DNA of 64,000 nucleotides from Kribbella capetownensis (GTDB lineage: Bacteria > Actinomycetota > Actinomycetes > Propionibacteriales > Kribbellaceae): positions 310,001-374,000 of the forward strand of contig NZ_SJKD01000007.1 of assembly GCF_004331485.1 (NCBI RefSeq). Reading direction: 5' to 3'. The notes under the pieces were generated by a model. The model saw only the letters and a list, made by a program, of their open reading frames with translations, searched no databases and was not told where the DNA came from. The position numbers and the translations under genes are program-made. Shown in pieces: positions 1-8,931 of the stretch (position 1 is the stretch's first letter; each line of letters starts with the position of its first letter).

Positions 1-1
1 G

Positions 2-448
2 CCGCAACCGGACTGGATCAGCAACCAGCCGCTGTGGTCGATCATCTTCGCGCTGGTCTGGCAGTGGACGCCGTTCATGATGCTGATCCTGCTGGCCGGC
101 CTGCAGAGCCGTCCGCTCGATGTGATCGAGGCGGCCGGGATCGACGGCGCGAACCAGTGGGAGATCTTCCGCTACATGACGCTGCCGCACCTGCGGCAGT
201 ACCTGGAACTGTCCGCGTTGCTCGGCTCGATCTACGTCGTCCAGAACTTCGACGCCGTCTTCACCATCACCTCGGGCGGCCTGGGGACGGCGAACCTGCC
301 GTACACGATCTACCAGACCTTCTACACCGCGCACGACTACGGCCGGGCCTCGGCCGCAGGCGTGATCGTGGTGATCGGCACGATCATCATCGCGACCCTC
401 GCGCTGCGGTCGGTGTCCACGCTGTTCCGAGAGGAGACCGGACGATGA
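2..448 (+). CDS. ABC sugar/polyol transporter permease, MalF-type (5' truncated)
   Basis: This is the C-terminal part (148 codons) of an inner-membrane permease, cut off by the start of the window. It carries the EAA loop typical of binding-protein-dependent sugar importers (EAAGIDGANQWEIFRYMTLP), which docks on the ATPase. Hydrophobic membrane segments lie on both sides of that loop. The TGA stop overlaps the ATG of the next permease (ATGA), so the two are translationally coupled and should form a MalF/MalG-like heterodimer. The following polyol dehydrogenase and xylulokinase suggest a sugar alcohol substrate. The binding protein, the ATPase and the N-terminus of this protein are outside the window. 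Confidence 0.9.
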   Translation, partial: PQPDWISNQPLWSIIFALVWQWTPFMMLILLAGLQSRPLDVIEAAGIDGANQWEIFRYMTLPHLRQYLELSALLGSIYVVQNFDAVFTITSGGLGTANLPYTIYQTFYTAHDYGRASAAGVIVVIGTIIIATLALRSVSTLFREETGR

Positions 449-1290
449 GTGGGCAAGTGACGATCGTGACTGGCCGGAAGAACCGGGGCGGCGGATTCGT
501 CCTGAGCGGGGTGGCCTGGATCGTCGGCATCCTGTTCGTGCTGCCGGTGCTGTGGATGCTGCTGACGTCGTTCCACTCCGAGGAGGATGCGGCGAAGAAC
601 CCGCCGGACATCGCCGCGCCGCTCACGCTGGACGGCTACCGGGCGTTCTTCGACACCGGCCCGTGGCCGTCGATCGCGAACTCGCTGACCGCGAGCATCC
701 TGTCCACCGCGCTGGTCATTCTGCTCGCGTTCCCGGCGGCGTACGCGCTGTCGATCCGGCCGGTGAAGAAGTGGACCGACGTGATGTTCTTCTTCCTGTC
801 CACCAAGATGCTGCCGGTGGTGGCCGGCCTGCTGCCGATCTACCTGTTCGCGCAGTCGGTCGGGTTCCTGGACAATATCTGGCTGCTGATCATCCTCTAC
901 ACCTCGATGAACCTGCCGATCGCGGTCTGGATGCTGCGCAGCTTCCTGTCCGAGGTGCCGGTGGAGATCCTCGAGGCGGCCTCGGTCGACGGTGCGTCGC
1001 TGAGCCGGACGCTGCGGTCGGTGGTCGCGCCGGTGGTGACGCCGGGGATCGCGTCGGTGGCGCTGATCTGCTTCATCTTCAGCTGGAACGAGTTGCTCTT
1101 TGCCCGAGTGCTGACCGGCACAGTGGCGCAGACGGCTCCGGTGTTCTTGACTGGGTTCGTGACCAGCCAAGGATTGTTCCTCGCCAAAGTCTGTGCCGCG
1201 TCCATCGTGGTGTCGTTGCCGGTGCTGATCGCCGGGTTCGCCGCCCAGGACAAGCTCGTCCAGGGTCTGTCGCTGGGGGCGGTCAAGTGA
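445..1290 (+). CDS. ABC sugar/polyol transporter permease, MalG-type
   Basis: A 281-aa membrane protein and second permease of the polyol importer. There is a TM segment near residues 15-35, further segments follow, and an EAA loop (EAASVDGASLSRTLRSVVAP) sits near residues 175-195. Length and motif match MalG/LacG/MtlG permeases. The ATG overlaps the stop of the upstream permease, and its own TGA overlaps the GTG of the dehydrogenase, so all three are one coupled operon. A longer reading frame extends upstream to position 34, but it only overlays the first permease gene and lacks membrane character there, so the ATG at 445 is chosen. The exact substrate is inferred from neighbours. Confidence 0.92.
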   Translation: MSGQVTIVTGRKNRGGGFVLSGVAWIVGILFVLPVLWMLLTSFHSEEDAAKNPPDIAAPLTLDGYRAFFDTGPWPSIANSLTASILSTALVILLAFPAAYALSIRPVKKWTDVMFFFLSTKMLPVVAGLLPIYLFAQSVGFLDNIWLLIILYTSMNLPIAVWMLRSFLSEVPVEILEAASVDGASLSRTLRSVVAPVVTPGIASVALICFIFSWNELLFARVLTGTVAQTAPVFLTGFVTSQGLFLAKVCAASIVVSLPVLIAGFAAQDKLVQGLSLGAVK

Positions 1291-2753
1291 CGGCACTGAC
1301 CACCGGCGCGTTGGATGTTCTGGGCAACGACGTCGCCACACCGGGCTACGACCGTACGGCGATCAAGCCGGGCATCGTGCACTTCGGCGTCGGCGGCTTC
1401 CACCGGGCCCACCAGGCGATGTACCTGGACCGGCTGATGAACGACGGGAAGGCCCTGGACTGGGGCATCGTCGGCGTCGGCGTCCTCCCCCAGGACAGGA
1501 GGATGTACGACGTCCTGTCCGCGCAGGACCACCTGTACACGTTGGTGATCAAGCACCCGGACGGGACGCTCGAGCCGCGGGTGATCGGGTCGATCGTCGG
1601 CTACCTGTTCGCGCCGGACGACCCGTCCGCCGTACTGGACCGGCTCGTCGATCCGGCGACGCGGATCGTGTCGCTGACGATCACCGAGGGCGGCTACAAC
1701 GTGAACCAGGTGACCGGTGAACTGGACACCTCCGACCCCGCGCTGGCCGCGGACCTGGAGCCGGGTGCGACGCCGGGGAGCGTGTTCGGGTTCATCGTCG
1801 AGGCGCTGGCGCGCCGGCGGGCGGCCGGGGTGCCGCCGTTCACGGTGATGTCGTGCGACAACATCCCGGGCAACGGTCACGTCGCCCGGAAGATGCTCGC
1901 CTCCTTCGCTCGGCTGAAGGATCCGGAGATCGCGGAGTTCCTCGAGACCGAGGTGCGGTTCCCGAACTGCATGGTCGACCGGATCACGCCGGTGACCACG
2001 GATGCCGACCGGGCGGCGCTGGCCGAGCGGTTCGGAATCGAGGACGGCTGGCCGGTGGTGTGCGAGCCATTCACGCAGTGGGTGCTGGAGGACGACTTCG
2101 GTGGCGACCGGCCGCCGTACGAGGATGTCGGCGTACAGATCGTCGGGGACGTCGAGCCGTACGAGCTGATGAAGTTGCGGCTGCTGAACGCGAGTCACCA
2201 GGCGTTGTGCTACCTCGGCTACCTGGCCGGGTACCGGTACGCGCACGAGGTGTGCCAGGACAAGCTGTTCGTCGACTTCCTGCTCCGCTACATGAACGAC
2301 GAGGGGACGCCGACGCTGCCGCCGGTGCCCGGGGTCGACCTGGACCGGTACAAGCACCAGTTGATCGAGCGGTTCGCGAACCCGGAGGTCCGCGACACCC
2401 TGGCCCGGTTGTGCGCGGAGAGCTCGGACCGGATCCCGAAGTGGCTGCTGCCGGTCGTCCGCGAGCAACTGGCGGCCGGGCGCAGCATCACGCGGTCCGT
2501 GCTGGTGGTCGCGTCCTGGGCGCGGTACGCCGAGGCGGTCGACGAGCAGGGCGAGCCGATCGAGGTGGTGGACCGGCTGCGCGACAAGCTGGTCGAGCGG
2601 GCGCAGCACAACCGCGAGGACCCGCTGGTGTTCATCTCGGACCCGGACCTGTTCGGTGAGCTGGCCTCGAACGACGTGTTCGTGACGCAGTACACCGCGG
2701 CCCTGAAGTCGCTCCACGAGATCGGCGCCCGCGCAACTCTCGAGGGCCTCTAG
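1287..2753 (+). CDS. Mannitol/arabitol 2-dehydrogenase-type polyol dehydrogenase (PSLDR family)
   Basis: A 488-aa NAD-dependent enzyme that should oxidise a C5-C6 sugar alcohol to the ketose. The length matches the polyol-specific long-chain dehydrogenases (mannitol 2-dehydrogenase, D-arabinitol 4-dehydrogenase, about 450-500 aa). A Rossmann-type start (GIVHFGVGGFHRAHQ) lies near residue 30, and the family catalytic pattern K-x4-N-x2-H (KLRLLNASH) is present in the C-terminal domain. The GTG start overlaps the permease stop (GTGA) and the stop lies 10 bases before xylulokinase. Mannitol would give fructose, whereas D-arabitol would give D-xylulose, the substrate of the next gene, so I favour arabitol. 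Sequence alone does not settle this. Confidence 0.88.
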   Translation: MTALTTGALDVLGNDVATPGYDRTAIKPGIVHFGVGGFHRAHQAMYLDRLMNDGKALDWGIVGVGVLPQDRRMYDVLSAQDHLYTLVIKHPDGTLEPRVIGSIVGYLFAPDDPSAVLDRLVDPATRIVSLTITEGGYNVNQVTGELDTSDPALAADLEPGATPGSVFGFIVEALARRRAAGVPPFTVMSCDNIPGNGHVARKMLASFARLKDPEIAEFLETEVRFPNCMVDRITPVTTDADRAALAERFGIEDGWPVVCEPFTQWVLEDDFGGDRPPYEDVGVQIVGDVEPYELMKLRLLNASHQALCYLGYLAGYRYAHEVCQDKLFVDFLLRYMNDEGTPTLPPVPGVDLDRYKHQLIERFANPEVRDTLARLCAESSDRIPKWLLPVVREQLAAGRSITRSVLVVASWARYAEAVDEQGEPIEVVDRLRDKLVERAQHNREDPLVFISDPDLFGELASNDVFVTQYTAALKSLHEIGARATLEGL

Positions 2754-2763
2754 TCTTGACGTC

Positions 2764-4221
2764 ATGACTGAGTCGAGGCTGGTTGCGGGTGTGGACTGTT
2801 CCACTCAGGCGACCAAGATCGTCGTGTGCGATGCCGCGACCGGCGCCGTACTGCGGGAAGGCCGGGCACCGCACCCGGACGGGACCCAGGTGGATCCGGC
2901 CGAGTGGTGGAAGGCCTGGGAGATCGCGTCGGACGGACTGCTCGACGGGGTCGAGGCGATCTCGGTCGGCGGCCAGCAGCACGGCATGGTGCTGCTGGAC
3001 GAGGCCGGCGAGGTCGTCCACCCCGCCGTGCTGTGGAACGACACCAGTTCGGCCGACGCGACCGTCGAGCTCGTCGAGGAGCTCGGTGGGCCGGGTGCGT
3101 GGGCCGAAGCCGTCGGCTCGGTCCCGGTCCCTTCGTTCACCGTGACCAAGCTGCGCTGGGTGCGGGACGCCGACGCGACTGCTCCCGGCGACGCGGCACG
3201 GCGCGAGGCCGCCGCCCGTGCGGCGGCAGTCGTCCTGCCGCATGACTGGATGACGCATCGGCTGGCGGCCGATCGGCACGGCATCGAGGGCATCACCACC
3301 GATCGCGGGGACGCGTCCGGCACCGGATGGTGGTCGCCGGCGACGAACAGCTACCGGCCGGACCTGGTCGAGCTCGCCTTCGGCCGCTCGCTGAAGCTCC
3401 CTCGGGTGGCCGGTCCGGCGGAGATCGTGGGCCACACCGCGTCCGGCGCCGTACTGGCCGCCGGCACGGGCGACAACGCGGCAGCCGCGCTCGGCCTCGA
3501 CCTCCAGCCGGGAGACGTCGCCGTCTCCCTCGGCACGAGCGGTACGGCGTTCGCCCGCTCGGCCCACCCGACCGCCGACCCGACCGCCCTGGTGGCCGGC
3601 TTCGCTGACGCGACCGGCGAGTACCTACCGCTTGTCTGCACGCTGAACGCCGCCCGCGTGCTGTCCGCGACCGCCGAACTCCTCAGCCTGGACCTGGACG
3701 CCTTCAACGAGGCCGCTCTGACGTCGTCCGGCAGCAACGGGCTCGTCCTGCTGCCGTTTCTGGACGGCGAGCGTACGCCGGACCTTCCGCACTCGACCGG
3801 TCTGATCTACGGCCTCACCCGCGCCACCGCTCAGCCCGCGACCATGGCCCGCGCCGCGGTCGAAGGCCTGCTGTGTGGCCTGGCCGACGCTGTCGACGCC
3901 CTCCGCGCTCAGGACCTCCCGGTCCACCGTGTGCTTCTGCTCGGCGGAGCCGCCCGGTCCCGTGCGGTCCAAGCACTCGCACCCGCGCTCCTCGGCGCCG
4001 AGGTGATCCTCCCGGAGCCGGCCGAGTACGTCGCCCTGGGCGCTGCCCGGCAGGCCGCCTGGGCGCTGTCCGGTGCCGATGCCCCACCGACCTGGCAGGT
4101 CCCGGTCGGCAAGCCCGAGCCGTCGGTGATGTCCGACGCCGAGGCGGCGCAGGTCCGTGCCCTCTACGGCCAGGTCCTGATCAACACCGTCCCGCTGCTG
4201 TCCACGCCGTACAACCGGTAG
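2764..4221 (+). CDS. xylB: Xylulokinase (FGGY family)
   Basis: A 485-aa cytoplasmic kinase that phosphorylates D-xylulose to xylulose 5-phosphate for the pentose phosphate pathway. The N-terminal phosphate loop DCSTQATK is at residues 11-18. The substrate-site segment GGQQHGM is near residues 69-75. The catalytic Asp is in GTGDN, about D237, where E. coli XylB has Asp233. A C-terminal GGAARS loop for ATP follows. Length is typical of the family. It is the last gene of the polyol operon and explains the fate of the ketose made by the dehydrogenase. The stop is followed by a short gap before the next gene. Confidence 0.93.
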   Translation: MTESRLVAGVDCSTQATKIVVCDAATGAVLREGRAPHPDGTQVDPAEWWKAWEIASDGLLDGVEAISVGGQQHGMVLLDEAGEVVHPAVLWNDTSSADATVELVEELGGPGAWAEAVGSVPVPSFTVTKLRWVRDADATAPGDAARREAAARAAAVVLPHDWMTHRLAADRHGIEGITTDRGDASGTGWWSPATNSYRPDLVELAFGRSLKLPRVAGPAEIVGHTASGAVLAAGTGDNAAAALGLDLQPGDVAVSLGTSGTAFARSAHPTADPTALVAGFADATGEYLPLVCTLNAARVLSATAELLSLDLDAFNEAALTSSGSNGLVLLPFLDGERTPDLPHSTGLIYGLTRATAQPATMARAAVEGLLCGLADAVDALRAQDLPVHRVLLLGGAARSRAVQALAPALLGAEVILPEPAEYVALGAARQAAWALSGADAPPTWQVPVGKPEPSVMSDAEAAQVRALYGQVLINTVPLLSTPYNR

Positions 4222-4260
4222 CTCCCCCGACCCTGGGCTGACCGGGGTGTAGCGGAGAAT

Positions 4261-4866
4261 GTGGCGGTGAGTTCGCGTGTGGTGTTGCTGGCCGGGCCTT
4301 CCGGTGCAGGGAAGTCGCGGCTGGCCGAGCTGGTCGGGCTGCCGGTGGTACGGCTCGACGACTTCTACCGCGACGGCGACGACGAGGCGATGCCCCGCTC
4401 ACCGCTGGGGATCGTGGACTGGGACGACCCACGCTCCTGGGACGGCGACCGCGCGGTCACAGCCCTCGAGCAGTTGTGTACGACGGGCTTCGCCGAACTG
4501 CCGATCTACGACATCGCCGCGGACGGCACGGTCGGTCACCGCCCGGTCAGCACCGAGGGATCGCCGCTGATCATTGCCGAAGGCATCTTCGCCGACCAGA
4601 TCACCGGCCGGCTGCGGGATCGCGGTCTGCTCGCCGCCGCCATCTGCATCCGGCACCACCGGCTCGTCACCTTCGCCCGGCGGTTCCAGCGCGATCTGCG
4701 CGAACACCGCAAGCCGCCGTTCACGCTGCTCCGCCGCGGCCTGCTGCTGCTCCGCGACGATCCCCAGGTGGTCCGCCGCTGCATCGAAGCCGGCTGCGAA
4801 CCCCTGCACCCGAAGGCCGCGAGACGCCGGATAGAGACCTTGCTCACCGAGTCGCGATCCCTCTGA
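4261..4866 (+). CDS. Uridine kinase-like P-loop NTPase
   Basis: A 201-aa cytoplasmic protein of the uridine kinase/phosphoribulokinase fold. The Walker A motif GPSGAGKS is at residues 12-19, followed by RLDDFYRDGDD (a lid/substrate acidic motif as in uridine kinases) and DWDDPRSWD. A basic helix with many Arg follows near residues 135-160 (RRFQRDLREHR). The start is GTG. It lies 39 bases after xylB and could be read through from that operon. Actinobacterial proteins of this type are usually annotated as uridine kinase. The actual substrate (uridine/cytidine or another small molecule) is unproven. Confidence 0.8.
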   Translation: MAVSSRVVLLAGPSGAGKSRLAELVGLPVVRLDDFYRDGDDEAMPRSPLGIVDWDDPRSWDGDRAVTALEQLCTTGFAELPIYDIAADGTVGHRPVSTEGSPLIIAEGIFADQITGRLRDRGLLAAAICIRHHRLVTFARRFQRDLREHRKPPFTLLRRGLLLLRDDPQVVRRCIEAGCEPLHPKAARRRIETLLTESRSL

Positions 4867-4965
4867 TTCGCAAGGCGTTCGCCCTTCGTTCACCTTGCTC
4901 TGATGACATCTGGCCCGGAGACCTTCTGAAGCTCTCGGGGGCGAGAAGCCGGACGGAGAAACACC

Positions 4966-5622
4966 GTGACGCGGACTACGCCAGGCGTTGCCGCTGTAGT
5001 GACCGCACTCCTGCTGGGGTTGACCGGCTGCGGGAGCGACGCCGGATCCACGGTCGGCTCCGTGCAGACCCCGGCTGCGAAGTCCGCGGGGGCCGCGGTG
5101 CAGAAGGCGCCGAAGAGCGCGCTGGCCGGGTTGGTCGTCCTGCCCCGCGGGTACGTCGCCGACCCGCGTAGCGCCGCCGGGCCGTTCACCGCGACCACGT
5201 TCCTGGCCAACTGGTCCGCCGTACCCGCCGTCGATCGTGCGCTGCTGCTCAACGCCGGCTTCGTCGACGGCTACCGCGCGTCCCGGATCAGCGCGGACAA
5301 GAAGAAGCACTTCACCGTGCAACTGTTCAAGGCGGCCTCCGTGGCCAAGGCGAAGACACTGCAGCAGGGCTTCTGGGACCAGGACACCCACGACCACTCG
5401 TTCGGTGTCCCGGGCGCGCTCAGCGACGCCAAGGTCCAGTACGACGGCGGGACCGGGCAGTCCGAGGCGATCGCGGTGGTGAGTTTCGTGGTGAACACTC
5501 TGGTCGTCCAGCTCAGCGTCCGCCAAGCCAGTGCCCTGGGCACCGATCCCAAGCCCGACACCGCCCTGCTCAAGACCATCGCCAAGCAACAACGAGCCCG
5601 GCTCACCACCAGCAAGAGCTGA
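4966..5622 (+). CDS. Putative lipoprotein of unknown function
   Basis: A 218-aa exported lipoprotein. The N-terminal signal peptide ends in the lipobox LTGC, with Cys at about residue 24, followed by a low-complexity Ala/Ser/Thr linker. The mature part has no motif I recognise; mixed charge and short beta-prone stretches suggest a globular extracellular domain. The GTG start is preceded by CGGAGAAACACC, a usable ribosome site. It is transcribed toward the Tad operon and ends at a strong bidirectional terminator. It is not visibly related to the lipoproteins at 23-31 kb. Function unknown. Confidence 0.75.
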   Translation: MTRTTPGVAAVVTALLLGLTGCGSDAGSTVGSVQTPAAKSAGAAVQKAPKSALAGLVVLPRGYVADPRSAAGPFTATTFLANWSAVPAVDRALLLNAGFVDGYRASRISADKKKHFTVQLFKAASVAKAKTLQQGFWDQDTHDHSFGVPGALSDAKVQYDGGTGQSEAIAVVSFVVNTLVVQLSVRQASALGTDPKPDTALLKTIAKQQRARLTTSKS

Positions 5623-5623
5623 C

Positions 5624-5646
5624 CGCCGGCCCGGACCGGGCCGGCG
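5624..5646. terminator. Bidirectional hairpin terminator between convergent genes
   Basis: A perfect 11-bp inverted repeat (CGCCGGCCCGG / CCGGGCCGGCG) around a single A. It lies between the lipoprotein stop (5622) and the stop of the minus-strand LysM/BTAD gene (5653). Because it is symmetric it can serve both transcripts. There is no U-tract, as is usual in actinomycetes. Confidence 0.7.
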
Positions 5647-5652
5647 TACTCG

Positions 5653-8472
5653 TCAGCCGGCGTGGCGGGAGCGGGGTGCCGTTGCGGGCAGGATGTCCTC
5701 GATCAGGGCCTCGGTCTCGGGGCTGAGGACCAGGCCGTACCGCTGGATGCGGTCGCCGAGGGCCTCGACGATCCGCTCGGCCGCCGCCGTACCGCCGTAC
5801 CGGAACTCGGCGGTCAGGAGGTCACGCCACAGCAGGTCGGAGCTGTCGGCAAGCCGCAGACCAGCCTGTACGGCGCTGACCGCACCCGCCGCGTCGTCCG
5901 CGTTCATCGCCAGCTCCCACAGCCGATGCGAGGTGTCGACGACGACGTCCGGAACCAGCCGCTCGAGATGCACCCGGGCGATCCACGAGTAGCCACCACG
6001 TGGACGGCCGCTGAGGAACGCACCACGCACCAGATGCAGGCCGCGACGCAGCAACTCGCGCTCGTCCCGGACAGTTTGGGCGGTCCGGCTGCGCCGGGCC
6101 AGCTCGGTGAAGCAGTCCCAGTCCACAGCGACCTCCGGACCCAGCGCGAGCCGGCCCGAGGCGTCCTGGCGCAGGTGGTGACCGCCGACGGTGTCGGTGC
6201 CCAGCCACTGGCGCACCCGCTCCACGGCACCGTCCCGAACCTCGGGCGTGACGCCACGCGGCCAGACCGAGGCGCCGAGCACACTCGGGTGCACGCCGCC
6301 GGGGTGCAGGGCCAGGAACGCCACGATCTCGGTGGCGAGCGGGACCCGCTCCGCCTCCAGCCGGTTGGGCGCCCGGACGTCCAGCGGTCCGAGGACGCCG
6401 ATCCGCACGGTCGCGGTCGACCAGCTCGAGTCGTCGCCGATGCGGCCACTGCTCGGGAGCCGGACCCGGCTCGGCCCGGTCGGCGTCGGGGTCGGAGTCC
6501 GCGCGGCACCCAGCAGCTCGGTCAGGGAGTCGACCGTCGGCTCGGACAGCCGGCTGGCCGACAGCGTCAGGCCGAGCGCGGGGATGCGCAACGTGCCCGA
6601 TTCGTCCACCCGCAACTGCCACCGCGCGCCCGGCACAGCACCGGCGACCATCAGGCCGAACCCAGCCCGCGTCCGCGCCGCCAGGGCGCCCAGCCGGTTC
6701 GCGGTGTCCTCACGCGGAGGTGCACCGAGGACGACGTACTGCGGGGCTGCCTCGGCCGAGCGGCTCACCCGGCCGGCCAGCACCTCGGTCTCCACCGTGC
6801 CCCGCTCGAGGTCCGGGATGACCGCTTCGATGTCGTCGACCACGCGCAGGCGCTCGCCGAGCACGTCCTCGATCGCCTCCGGCAGGCCGGAGGTCGTCAC
6901 GCGGAGCATGTCGGTCCACGGGTTGGTTGCCAGCTGCACCGCGACCGACGTGGCGACCTCACGGGCCACCACCGGGTCACCTTCCAGGCTCAGCGCGCCG
7001 CTGGCCGCCTCGAGGTCGACCAGAACGTCACGGTCGTACTCGTCCCGGCCCAGGCAGACCAGGGCGGGGAACGGCGCGGGACCGGAAAGGTCGGTCGGGA
7101 TGTCGGTCCCGGAGATCCGCCAGCGCCGGCCGTTGTCGATGTCCTGCCACGGCGCGGGCGGGTTGCCCTGGGCCGGCGCGAGCAGCAGCTCCACGCCGTC
7201 GTCGTCGACCAGCGCACCGAACAGCGGCGGCAGGGGCTGTCCGGCTGCCTCGCACTGACGCACCAGCGCACGCATCACGCGGTCGAGTGCGTCGGAGCGC
7301 TCGGGGTCCGCACCGACCCGCAGCGCCACCTCGGCTGTCGTGGCCGTTGCCTCCGGGTCACGTCCGCGGCGCCGGTACCGCTCGATCAGCAGCAGGCCGA
7401 GCAGACCAGCGCCAACCAGTCCACCGCCCAGCAGGTCGGCGGGCAGCCGCCAGCGCGAGTCCTCCTGCGCGTCGCCGGCGTGGACCGCGTGGTGGTCACC
7501 CGCCGTCGTCGTACCGGCTTCTTCGCCTTGCTGGATGGTCGGGGTCTGTGCCCCTTGCTCGACTGTCGAACCGGACTCGGTCGTGGTGGGGTTGCCGGGC
7601 TGCTCGGTGTGCGTCGTCACCGTGGCCGGCGGGGTCGCGGTCTCCAGCGGCACCCGGCTGACGCCGACGGCGTCCTCGGGCATGATCAGGTCCCACCCCG
7701 GCATGATCAGCCGGGCCAGGTGCAGGTGACTGCCGTCGGGCTGGACCCGCTCCTTGTTGAGCTCGTAGATCTCCTTGTACCGGCGGCCGTCACCGAGGTG
7801 CTTCTCGGCGATGTCCCAGAGGCTGTCGTGGTGGTGCCCGACCGGTGCCTTGACCGTGTAGACCTTCTTGCCGGCCAGCGGATTGTTCTGGTTCGTGGCC
7901 ACCGTCGTGGTCGGAGCCCCGCCGAAGCGGTTGTGGTCGACCTGCGCGTTCTCCTCCGGCGCAGGCTGCTGCTGCGTCGTCGCGCTGATGGTGACCTGGG
8001 ACTTGGTCTCTGTCGGCGCACCGGAACTGTGCCCGGTGGCTGCCGCTGCCTGTCCGGCCGCGATACCGGTCAGCAACAGGGCGCTGACCAGGATTCGGGC
8101 GAGTCGCTGGCTGCCACCGCCCAGCGGGACTGCCACCGGGACACCACGGCCACGGACGGCACTGGCCATCTCGGCGATCACGCACACGACGAAGTGCAGC
8201 CAGGCGATCCACACCACGGCGCGCAGCACCGTGAGCAGTGCGTCCACACCGATCGGTGCGGTCAGGTCCTCGCGGCTCGGCCAGCCCGACGGCAACGGCG
8301 GCGGGCCGGTCAGGGCCCACAGGGCCAGCGGTACGCCGATCACGAGAAGCAGGAGTGCGAGCGCGGCGAGCGCGGTCTGGCCGGCCGAGCGCGGTTCCGG
8401 CGGCCGCTCCTGAGTGAAGCGCGACGGGTCGGGTGGGCTCGCCACGAATCGGCCGGCCTTCTGCTGAGTCAT
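5653..8472 (-). CDS. LysM and BTAD domain-containing membrane protein at the end of the Tad operon
   Basis: A 939-aa protein. Hydrophobic segments lie near residues 31-55, 79-104 and 122-144, and another near 345-365. Between them (about 203-268) is a LysM-like module (KVYTVKAP, DSLWDIAEKHLGDGRRYKEI), which in other proteins binds peptidoglycan. The C-terminal 150 residues (about 790-935) resemble the bacterial transcriptional activator domain of SARP/AfsR proteins, here on a membrane protein rather than after a DNA-binding domain. Proteins of this build are found beside actinobacterial Tad clusters. It is the last gene of the operon, 9 bases after the TadG-like gene. I infer a role in anchoring or sensing pilus assembly at the wall; no catalytic motif was seen. 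Confidence 0.8.
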   Translation of the reverse strand: MTQQKAGRFVASPPDPSRFTQERPPEPRSAGQTALAALALLLLVIGVPLALWALTGPPPLPSGWPSREDLTAPIGVDALLTVLRAVVWIAWLHFVVCVIAEMASAVRGRGVPVAVPLGGGSQRLARILVSALLLTGIAAGQAAAATGHSSGAPTETKSQVTISATTQQQPAPEENAQVDHNRFGGAPTTTVATNQNNPLAGKKVYTVKAPVGHHHDSLWDIAEKHLGDGRRYKEIYELNKERVQPDGSHLHLARLIMPGWDLIMPEDAVGVSRVPLETATPPATVTTHTEQPGNPTTTESGSTVEQGAQTPTIQQGEEAGTTTAGDHHAVHAGDAQEDSRWRLPADLLGGGLVGAGLLGLLLIERYRRRGRDPEATATTAEVALRVGADPERSDALDRVMRALVRQCEAAGQPLPPLFGALVDDDGVELLLAPAQGNPPAPWQDIDNGRRWRISGTDIPTDLSGPAPFPALVCLGRDEYDRDVLVDLEAASGALSLEGDPVVAREVATSVAVQLATNPWTDMLRVTTSGLPEAIEDVLGERLRVVDDIEAVIPDLERGTVETEVLAGRVSRSAEAAPQYVVLGAPPREDTANRLGALAARTRAGFGLMVAGAVPGARWQLRVDESGTLRIPALGLTLSASRLSEPTVDSLTELLGAARTPTPTPTGPSRVRLPSSGRIGDDSSWSTATVRIGVLGPLDVRAPNRLEAERVPLATEIVAFLALHPGGVHPSVLGASVWPRGVTPEVRDGAVERVRQWLGTDTVGGHHLRQDASGRLALGPEVAVDWDCFTELARRSRTAQTVRDERELLRRGLHLVRGAFLSGRPRGGYSWIARVHLERLVPDVVVDTSHRLWELAMNADDAAGAVSAVQAGLRLADSSDLLWRDLLTAEFRYGGTAAAERIVEALGDRIQRYGLVLSPETEALIEDILPATAPRSRHAG

Positions 8473-8481
8473 GGGTGTCTC

Positions 8482-8931
8482 CTAGCCGATTTCGGTCTCG
8501 GGCTCGGCGACAGCGGTGCCGTGCACATCGAACTTGTTGATGCCGACCAGACCGAGGATCGCGGTGTCGACGGTGGTGTCGGCGGATACGGTCACCTGGT
8601 TGCCGTTCACGGTGACCCGGATGTTGGTGTAGCCGCGTCCGGCGAGGAAGTTGGTGGCCACCGCGCGCGCCTGGCCGGAGTCGACCACCAGTTCGCCGCG
8701 GTCGCGCAGTGCGGCCACGTCGATCGCGTTGGCGCCGGCGCGGGCGGCCTGCTCGGCGTCGTCGGTCAGCCGGCTGCGCTGGTTCAGGGCCAGACCTCCG
8801 TCGACGACCAGCCCGGCGCCGACCAGCAGGACGGCGGCGAAGCCGAGCATGAAGACGGTGGCGGATCCACGCTCACCACGCTGTCGCCCGCGGGCGACAG
8901 CGTGGTGCAGCCGCCGCAGCAGCCTGTTCAT
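8482..8931 (-). CDS. TadG/TadE-like pseudopilin (pilus assembly)
   Basis: A 149-aa protein with a single N-terminal TM helix preceded by GERGSATVFMLGF, the prepilin-like boundary seen in TadE/TadG proteins. After the helix comes the DGGLALNQRSRLTDDAEQAA segment, typical of TadG-type proteins (DUF2134-like), then a small secreted C-terminal domain. The ATG at 8931 overlaps the stop of the TadE gene (ATGA), which decides the start; a reading frame extending to 9096 is only overlap with that gene. It is probably a minor pilin or assembly factor, processed and displayed outside the membrane. Confidence 0.85.
   Translation of the reverse strand: MNRLLRRLHHAVARGRQRGERGSATVFMLGFAAVLLVGAGLVVDGGLALNQRSRLTDDAEQAARAGANAIDVAALRDRGELVVDSGQARAVATNFLAGRGYTNIRVTVNGNQVTVSADTTVDTAILGLVGINKFDVHGTAVAEPETEIG

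Noticed and set aside
4867..4965. Possible RNA gene in the gap before the lipoprotein at 4966
   Set aside because: I could not see a tRNA cloverleaf or a conserved riboswitch pattern, and the gap is short.
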